From NCBI GenBank assembly GCA_023145575.1, contig JAGLDN010000029.1, positions 1-12,847 of the forward strand: a stretch of 12,847 nucleotides of DNA, in the 5' to 3' direction. The notes under the pieces were generated by a model. That model was not told the origin of the DNA and searched no databases. It was given only the letters and a program-made list of their open reading frames with translations. This DNA is from Psychromonas sp. (GTDB taxonomy: Bacteria > Pseudomonadota > Gammaproteobacteria > Enterobacterales > Psychromonadaceae). Positions within the stretch are counted from its first letter, which is position 1. Every line of letters starts with the position of its first letter. Both the position numbers and the translations under genes were made by a program. This document shows positions 7,813-12,847 of the stretch, one piece after another.

Positions 7813-8070
7813 CCATGAGACGTAAAATTACTTTATCAAGCTTTAGCTCTGACTGCAGAGTAAGGCGTAACAGCAGGTCTATCAACGATTAGCGATACTA
7901 ATCGTTTAACCGTCGCATTAACGAAGCTTTGCCTTTTTTCGTAAAAAATCGAGCTCAAGCCCCGAAGGGCACGGCTTTTGGCACCAATCAACAAAATTAT
8001 AACTTACTGTTCATAAACAAGTCGTTTTAGAACAACTAGTTAAGGATTAAAGTCTTTATTTCATTAGGCC
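7813..8070 (-). repeat. Dispersed degenerate repeat, copy 2 (inverted)
   Basis: Read on the minus strand this copy starts with AATAAAGACTTTAATCC at the 8060 end, passes TTGGTGCCAAAAGCCGTGCC and GAGCTCGA, and ends with AATTTTACGTCTCATGGATA. Each block has a counterpart in copy 1. Its 7813-7925 part is also close to copy 4 at 12583-12705; both share TCAGCAGG or ACAGCAGG followed by TCTATCAACGATTAGC on the plus strand. The minus frame reads IDLLLRLTLQSELKLDK (7882-7832). Two in-frame stops upstream (7889-7891, 7898-7900) fall inside a palindrome, ACGATTAG/CTAATCGT at 7885-7905. An 88-codon open frame on this strand (7885 to 7619) continues past the copy into a hydrophobic tail and crosses the GH84 terminator. 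I do not call it a gene. Confidence 0.55.
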
Positions 8071-8109
8071 ATGATGATTAACGCCGTCAATCATCGATAG
8101 GGCAATTTT

Positions 8110-8250
8110 ATGCCTCGTATCTTGGAACAATTTACAGATCGCGCCTTGCCTCTTTACTTAACATGGACAGATAACAATCAAAATGAATTTGGCTGTATCT
8201 ATGATTTTGACCGCATAATCAATACCAACTTCATTAAATATATGAACTAA
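8110..8250 (+). CDS. Hypothetical 46-residue protein
   Basis: A short open frame starts MPRILEQFTDRALPLYLTW, contains NNQNEFGCIYDFDRI and ends in IKYMN. AGGG lies eight bases upstream of the ATG, so translation is plausible. No family is recognised and there is no membrane segment or signal. It abuts copy 2 of the repeat family and is followed by about 200 bp of AT-rich sequence, so it may be the surviving end of a disrupted gene. Confidence 0.3.
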   Translation: MPRILEQFTDRALPLYLTWTDNNQNEFGCIYDFDRIINTNFIKYMN

Positions 8251-8453
8251 ACTTTTCGCAAAAAAATAACTTTATTCAAGGCATAAGTGAATGTAAATGC
8301 ACTCTTCCTTAATGATTTTATAACTGGAAAGTAACTTATTTTAAGCCATGAAATAGGTCGCCTATTTATTGTAATTGCTATAACATATACGAAAAAAAAA
8401 TAATTAAACAACATAAAGGATTATTTGTAACGCTAGGCTAAAAAGAGGTAAGG

Positions 8454-8921
8454 ATGACAACAACGAAAACTGGGCTGAAAGCAATTGCAGCATTAGAGGC
8501 TTCTAAGGGAGTAATTGCTATTTTGGTAGCTTTTGGCCTCCATGTCTTGGCGGGTAAAAATTTACAACATGTTGCTGAGTTAATCGTCAGTTATGCACAT
8601 TTAAATCCAGCCAGTCATTTTCCTAGTATTTTTATTCATGCGGCAAGTACATTTTCAGATAGTAAAACAAATTTACTTGCGATTGGCGCCTTTGCTTATT
8701 CATTAATTAGGCTTGTTGAGGCATATGGCTTGTGGAATGAACTTGTTTGGACAGAGTGGTTTGCATTGCTCAGTGGCGCAATCTATTTACCCTTTGAAAT
8801 ATATGAAGTAATTTTTCATACAGGCTTCTTGGCTGTGGGCGCGCTGTTGATAAATATTATAGTGGTTTGGTATATGTCACGTATTCTTCTAAGTAAACGA
8901 GAAGAAGAAAAACAATGCTAG
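8454..8921 (+). CDS. DUF2127 family inner-membrane protein
   Basis: A 155-residue membrane protein of the DUF2127 family, function unknown. Hydrophobic segments lie at about 17-34, 74-93, 99-118 and 122-146, suggesting four helices. The family signature is plain: IAALEASKGVIAIL at residues 11-24, and RLVEAYGLWNELVWTEWF (86-103) running into LLSGAIYLPFEIYEV (105-119). The C-terminus KREEEKQC is charged and probably cytoplasmic. GAGG lies five bases before the ATG. The gene stands alone, convergent with the SDR gene to its right. It is of normal family length and looks intact. Confidence 0.87.
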   Translation: MTTTKTGLKAIAALEASKGVIAILVAFGLHVLAGKNLQHVAELIVSYAHLNPASHFPSIFIHAASTFSDSKTNLLAIGAFAYSLIRLVEAYGLWNELVWTEWFALLSGAIYLPFEIYEVIFHTGFLAVGALLINIIVVWYMSRILLSKREEEKQC

Positions 8922-9068
8922 GATCACTGCGAAGGATCCTCTACTGTGATGCTTAACAGGTATTGTTTTGTGTAAAGCATTTCATGACGATCATACTCGT
9001 TTATTTGTATCTTCATATACCCACGCAAGGCATTGACTGGGCACAAGGCGCAAAGCCATGTTTACTTG

Positions 9069-9887
9069 TCAGTTTTTTTCTTTTTGACGGGCGAGGTTGC
9101 CGAGGTAAGAGCTCATGTCTCCACAGCCATTCTGGGACCAAGCACCATCGACTGGCAGTATTACACCACTAATGTAGCCACTCAAGTCCGAACCCAGAAA
9201 CAAACATGCATGAGCAATATCCTCTGGAGATCCCATACGACCGAGCGGTATTGAATCGATCACTCTTTGTCGCACTGCCCCGCTAGGAGCAAGCCGTGCC
9301 ACCCCCTCTGTGCCGTCAATCGGTCCTGGAACGATTGAATTTATCCGAATGCCCTCTCGACCCCACTCTAGCGCTAAAGTTCGAGTGATCATGTCTACAC
9401 CGGCTTTCGCAGAGCAGACATGGGATTGAGCTTCCATCGGTAAAAAAGCCTGAGGCGCTGAAATATTAATAACACTGGCACCTGGTCTTTTTAGATAGGA
9501 GAAACTGGCTTTCATAACATTAAAGGTTCCAACCAAGTCGATTTCCACTACACTGCGAAAGGCATTGACTGACATGCCGTTGACGTTAGCAGGGAAATTA
9601 CCAGCCGCACCAGAAACGAGCACATCAAACAAACCAAAGGCCTCATAGACTTTTGCAAGCCCCTCTTCTATGGCTACAAAATCGCGTACATCAGCTGTAA
9701 ACCCCATGGCTTGACCACCCAGAGCTTCCAGAGCATTCACAGTGTCCTCCACCTTATCGCTGGAGCGACTAGCGACAGCAACACGTGCTCCGTGACGAGC
9801 AAACAACATGGCAACGCCTCGGTTGATGCCACTGGTTCCGCCGATAACAACCACCGTCTTGTTGCTGAAGTCAATCGTTAAACTCAT
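9069..9887 (-). CDS. SDR oxidoreductase, 2,4-dienoyl-CoA reductase-like
   Basis: The 272-residue Rossmann-fold short-chain dehydrogenase/reductase has its NAD(P)-binding loop GGTSGINRG at residues 16-24, ADVRD at 65-69 and the GAAGNFPANVNGMS segment at 93-106. The AAGNF block, NAFRSVVEIDLVGTFNV (108-124) and VPGPIDGTEGVARLAP (186-201) are typical of the peroxisomal-type 2,4-dienoyl-CoA reductase branch, which reduces unsaturated acyl-CoA during fatty-acid breakdown. The catalytic Lys is K161 and the Ser is S143, but the usual YxxxK Tyr is replaced: SHVCSAK puts Val at 157. Some members of this branch also lack that Tyr. The start has a strong GGAAGGG site. The gene is clearly richer in GC than its neighbours, pointing to a separate origin. 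No fatty-acid genes are adjacent, so the substrate is inferred from family alone. Confidence 0.92.
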   Translation of the reverse strand: MSLTIDFSNKTVVVIGGTSGINRGVAMLFARHGARVAVASRSSDKVEDTVNALEALGGQAMGFTADVRDFVAIEEGLAKVYEAFGLFDVLVSGAAGNFPANVNGMSVNAFRSVVEIDLVGTFNVMKASFSYLKRPGASVINISAPQAFLPMEAQSHVCSAKAGVDMITRTLALEWGREGIRINSIVPGPIDGTEGVARLAPSGAVRQRVIDSIPLGRMGSPEDIAHACLFLGSDLSGYISGVILPVDGAWSQNGCGDMSSYLGNLARQKEKN

Positions 9888-10032
9888 CGTTCTTCCCTTC
9901 CTCTATAATACGAGACGGTCACTAGGGCGCCTCATTAAGCGGGTATACAATGCCACATGAAAATCACACAGCTCCTTCTGGTCTTTAATTGAAAATAATG
10001 TCCAAAAGCGGGAAGCTAAGTCATATCCTCAA

Positions 10033-10057
10033 TTTACTAGTGGATCTTACTAGTAAA
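10033..10057. promoter_or_regulatory. Palindrome TTTACTAGT/ACTAGTAAA upstream of SDR
   Basis: Perfect 9-bp arms flank GGATCTT. Each arm contains ACTAGT, itself a palindrome, so the site is both an inverted and a direct repeat, as in a double operator. It lies about 146 bases upstream of the SDR start. No T tract follows on either strand, which argues against a terminator. Confidence 0.35.
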
Positions 10058-10400
10058 ATAAAAGTGCAACGTCACTTTAACCCATCATGAGCATTATTAA
10101 GTTACACCATAACATAACTCGATAAGAATTTAATTTTTATAAGGATCTTAAACTTACAAAACTATATACCCATCTTAGTTTTATCTTTACGTCACAGGTA
10201 TTAATAGCAATTAAAATAAATGGTTGTCTATTTTACGCCATAAAATAATTCGCTTCATATTTATACATTTCATTAATAAAACCGACAGTTACATCAACTT
10301 CAGCCTTGAAATGAATTGAATTAAACTATTTATTCTGCGTAAAAAATACTTAATGTAATGGGTATAACTTTACAAAGAAAATTTAAACGATCCGTAATAA

Positions 10401-10440
10401 AGTATTAGAGTATTAGAGTATTAGAATATTAGAATATTAT
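10401..10440. repeat. 8-bp tandem repeat, five units
   Basis: Three exact AGTATTAG units are followed by AATATTAG and AATATTAT, with no gap. It is a simple short tandem repeat in non-coding DNA and may vary in copy number between strains. Confidence 0.85.
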
Positions 10441-10660
10441 ACGCATGTCACCAGTAAAACGGTCGTAGTGATAATTGATAATTATACTAAATAGCTGTTT
10501 TTTGAAGGGCAACTCGATCTTCATCACATGCTGTGAATATTGATAATGACATTTTAACTCGTTAATTGTTATTTTATGTACTCGTTATCATTCAATTCAA
10601 AATGAAACATTCAGCTAAAAGAGATGTGAGTAGATCCACAACAGGAAATCGAAGGTCTAA

Positions 10661-10840
10661 ATGCTTAAATTAAAACGCCCTAACAACGAAAATATGCCTG
10701 ATGGGGTGTTAGCTCGAAAGCCAATACTACGCTGCAATACTAAAAAAGTGAATAACAATTATCTCATGTTGTGTCTTGAGCGGATCTACGAGCTAAAGCC
10801 TGAAAAATTTATTTTGGATTATTACGAGTATGCATACTAG
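10661..10840 (+). CDS. Hypothetical 59-residue protein of the dispersed-repeat family (copy 3)
   Basis: The frame opens with ATG at 10661, five bases after a good GAAGG ribosome site, and runs to TAG. The product starts MLKLKRPNNENMPDGV, passes LARKPILRCNTKKVNN and NYLMLCLERIYELKPEK (10757-10807), and ends FILDYYEYAY. It is basic at the N-terminus, with a central amphipathic helix. The same peptide pattern recurs, decayed, at 5227-5415, 7813-8070 and 12583-12847. This is the only copy with an ATG, a ribosome site and no stop. It could be the intact parent of the family, or one more fragment of a larger lost protein such as a transposase. No function is recognised. Confidence 0.4.
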   Translation: MLKLKRPNNENMPDGVLARKPILRCNTKKVNNNYLMLCLERIYELKPEKFILDYYEYAY

Positions 10841-11340
10841 CTCAAAATATAACATCAGAAATTTAGCAACACAATCAAACAGAAAAATACTTATTCAAAC
10901 CATTTATAGACAGGCCTAAAAAGAAAAAGCACAAAAGCCTTTTATTAAATATATGGCTCAAATATCAATACAAATCACGATAGCTAAGTAGTCATTAACG
11001 CTTCATCACTTTAATTTTTTGTCGATAGGATTTATAACTTAGATTCAATTATTAAATGCATAACTTAAATTAGTTGGAAAAGTAGCCAGTTGAATATATA
11101 TACCAAACACCATTCTAAATCATGATAAAACATATGCCTGCACTTGCTGCATGATAATTATTCATTTGGCGGTTGAATCTGCCTAAAATAAAAAATTTTA
11201 ATCGCTTTAGGCATTAATCAACTTTAGCAACTAAAATTCACCTTCCAAAATCAGGAGGGCTCTCTAAAAAGTTAGATCAACTTTAAACACTGTCATATCA
11301 AGATATTTCATGATTTTCATTTACCATTACGGAGGTTAAA

Positions 11341-12354
11341 ATGAGCAATATAAGTTGGGGATTTTTAAAAGATGGCGACACAATTGATGTTATAGCCCCT
11401 TCTTCATCACCTGATCATCCAACCGCTGATATCCAAGAAATTAAGGATTATTTTGAGAAAAATACCAAGCTCAAACTAAATATTCCCGATGATATAATAC
11501 AACCCACCAGCCCTTTGAATGAGGCTAATACCATTGAAAAACGGGTTCAATTTATCAAACAAGCATTAGAATCCGATTCAAAAGCTATCTGGGCAATACT
11601 CGGGGGGGGCTGGGGCTCTGAATTACTCGATGTGTTGCAAAAAGAATTAGACTACTCTAAAGCCAAACCAAAGCCGATTATTGGATATAGCGATGTGACT
11701 GCCTTACATGTTTTTTTTAATCAATATTGGCAATGGCCAACAATACATGGTGTCGTACTTGGCTCTAATGGTGACATCAACAATCAAGAATCATTCAACA
11801 AAACACATATTAACACTATGTTAGATGTACTTTGCGGAAAGTCAACACCAACTTATTCTATGGATATCATCAACAATGCCGCAACCTTTAATACGATTAA
11901 TACTCGTATCATCGGAGGTAATTCTTTAGTATTAAATAGCATGAATGGCTCTGAAAACTTTACTTATAACACTAAAGGAACAACCTTGTTTATAGAATCT
12001 GTTGCTTTAAGTCCATGTATGTTATCAATAATATTAAACGGATTCCGTTATAGCAAAGCTGTTCTCTATGCTGACGCCATTATATTTGGTAATTTTATTG
12101 TCCATGGGGAAAGACCAAATACACCATTTGAAGAAACGCAATTTACTTATTTGCGACAATTTTTTGCTAAAAAAATTAATAAACCCGTTTTACATTCTAC
12201 AAATTTTGGACATGGACCTACAAATTTGGCATTGCCGTTTAATACTGCCACCACTATCGAGAGAGTTTCTGCAGATAAAGCAGCGGTTGAGATCATTGCT
12301 AATCGACAATCTACCCATGTTAGCTCAAGATCTTTTGCTGACGTAGCAATTTGA
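11341..12354 (+). CDS. S66 family peptidase (LD-carboxypeptidase/MccF type)
   Basis: S66 serine peptidases include LdcA, which trims the terminal D-Ala from murein tetrapeptides during cell-wall recycling, and MccF, which inactivates microcin C-type compounds. The 337-residue protein has the full family layout and no signal peptide: GDTIDVIAPSS at 12-22, AIWAILGGGWGS at 82-93, nucleophile S117 in IIGYSDVTALH, GGNSLVLNSMNG at 192-203, likely catalytic E219 in TTLFIE and H291 in NFGHGPTNLALPF. The spacing Ser117-Glu219-His291 is close to that of known LdcA enzymes. GGAGG lies five bases upstream of the start. The gene is alone, with no murein or microcin gene beside it, so recycling and self-protection cannot be told apart. 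Confidence 0.92.
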   Translation: MSNISWGFLKDGDTIDVIAPSSSPDHPTADIQEIKDYFEKNTKLKLNIPDDIIQPTSPLNEANTIEKRVQFIKQALESDSKAIWAILGGGWGSELLDVLQKELDYSKAKPKPIIGYSDVTALHVFFNQYWQWPTIHGVVLGSNGDINNQESFNKTHINTMLDVLCGKSTPTYSMDIINNAATFNTINTRIIGGNSLVLNSMNGSENFTYNTKGTTLFIESVALSPCMLSIILNGFRYSKAVLYADAIIFGNFIVHGERPNTPFEETQFTYLRQFFAKKINKPVLHSTNFGHGPTNLALPFNTATTIERVSADKAAVEIIANRQSTHVSSRSFADVAI

Positions 12355-12399
12355 AGTAACTTACCTAAACTCAGGCTCACGGCTAGCGCATTTTAATTA

Positions 12400-12564
12400 T
12401 TGATCCCAAAGGAGGTTAGCAATAATAGTAATCTAAGCTGGCCATCTTTTTTTCGTGCCATACTCGCATTTTTAATTTTATCTTGTTTGAATAATGCCAT
12501 TGATATTGTCCAAAGGATCTTGAAAATTAATGCGCATCCCTCTTTTCATATTCCACGGGAATAA
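12400..12564 (+). pseudogene. Membrane-protein remnant (DUF4234-like segment)
   Basis: Downstream of the peptidase one frame is open from a TTG at 12400 to TAA at 12562-12564. It contains NLSWPSFFRAILAFLILSCL and then NNAIDIVQRILKINAHPSF. The WPSFFRAIL block followed by a hydrophobic stretch resembles the segment near the middle of small DUF4234-type membrane proteins (SPFWRAFFAP pattern), but the rest of such a protein is missing on both sides. An AAGGAGG at 12409-12415 lies inside the frame without a usable start codon after it. I read this as a fragment rather than a working gene. Confidence 0.3.
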
Positions 12565-12582
12565 CATTATAAAAACAAATAT

Positions 12583-12847
12583 AGACCCATGTGACATGAA
12601 ATTGCTTTATCAGGCTTTAGCTCGAAAATCATAGCAATGCGTATCAGCAGGTCTATCAACGATTAGCAATGCTAATCGTTTAGCTGTCACATTAACCAAA
12701 GTATATTAATAATTTATTAGTTATTCCATTTTTGAATGTTATAACTTCGATCTGGTGTTTGATCTAAAGCCCCTCGATCAAGGAAACTTATAACAATTAT
12801 CGCTTTTATAAAATTTCGACTTAGAATAACTAGGCTTTAATTTTATG
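12583..12847 (-). repeat. Dispersed degenerate repeat, copy 4 (inverted, continues past edge)
   Basis: The first part (12583-12705) matches copy 2 most closely, including the AGCAGG then TCTATCAACGATTAGC core. The far part ends with TTAGAATAACTAGGCTTTAA, like copy 2's TTAGAACAACTAGTTAAGG. The minus frame reads IDLLIRIAMIFELKPDK (12656-12606), then AISCHMGL, with the same two upstream in-frame stops as copy 2 (12663-12665, 12672-12674). ACGATTAGC-AAT-GCTAATCGT at 12659-12679 is a perfect 9-bp palindrome; copy 2 has a less perfect version. No ribosome site or start codon is seen. The remaining right-hand sequence is AT-rich and unassigned. Confidence 0.55.

Larger units (their letters stand above)
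9888..11340. other. 1.45-kb spacer with palindromes, tandem repeat and one small gene
   Basis: Between the SDR start and the S66 peptidase no long frame exists. The first roughly 130 bp share the higher GC of the SDR gene; the rest is strongly AT-rich. It holds the palindrome at 10033-10057, TATACCCAT strings near 10164 and (inverted) 10358, the 8-bp tandem array at 10401-10440, the 59-codon gene at 10661-10840, and a 7-bp inverted repeat (GCCTAAA/TTTAGGC) at 11181-11212. The remainder shows nothing I can name. Confidence 0.5.

Noticed and set aside
7619..7885. 88-codon minus-strand frame with a hydrophobic tail
   Set aside because: It starts with TTG inside repeat copy 2, directly after two in-frame stops, and crosses the GH84 terminator; it is better explained by the repeat plus chance.
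8920..8940. Hairpin AGGATC/GATCCT after the DUF2127 gene as terminator
   Set aside because: Only six pairs, overlapping the stop codon and lacking a T tract; too weak to call.
8963..9254. Two overlapping plus-strand frames at the 3' end of the SDR gene
   Set aside because: Mostly antisense to the SDR coding region, with no ribosome sites.
5140..12847. Integron cassette array (single genes separated by repeats)
   Set aside because: The repeats lack recognisable attC core sites, genes lie on both strands, and several repeats do not sit directly behind a gene; no integrase is seen.
1..12847. CRISPR array
   Set aside because: No regularly spaced direct repeats of 23-40 bases; the only tandem array has 8-bp units without spacers.

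Overview
The window looks like an accessory region of an AT-rich, probably marine, gammaproteobacterium. This rests on the low overall GC, long AT-rich spacers, the BREX proteins, and a mixed set of single genes separated by degenerate repeats. The genus cannot be fixed from the sequence alone.

Left part (1-3742, minus strand): the 5' end of a type I BREX phage-defence operon, read right to left as brxA, brxB, brxC. brxC runs off the left edge after about 582 residues, so pglX, pglZ and brxL should lie outside the window. Just upstream of brxA is a decayed brxR, the WYL-type repressor of BREX. It keeps an open winged-helix N-terminus (126 residues), but the WYL domain behind it is broken by stop codons and probable frameshifts.

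Middle part (3743-8921): isolated genes with no partners. They are a 248-residue protein resembling haem-oxygenase-like diiron enzymes, an unrecognised 79-codon frame, a cytoplasmic GH84 (O-GlcNAcase-type) glycosidase followed by a clear terminator, a 46-codon frame, and a DUF2127 membrane protein.

Right part (8922-12847): an SDR of the 2,4-dienoyl-CoA-reductase type on the minus strand, visibly richer in GC than its surroundings. A spacer of about 1.45 kb follows, holding palindromes, an 8-bp tandem repeat and a 59-codon gene. Then come an S66 LD-carboxypeptidase-type peptidase and a membrane-protein remnant.

The least expected pattern is a dispersed family of degenerate repeats, in both orientations, around 5140-5415, 7813-8070, 10661-10840 and 12583-12847. 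All four copies can be read, on the appropriate strand, as the same short peptide ending in ELKPDK or a close variant. Two copies share the same in-frame stops inside a palindrome. Apart from the BREX operon, no two neighbouring genes look co-transcribed, so the region reads as a patchwork of independently acquired genes and decayed elements.
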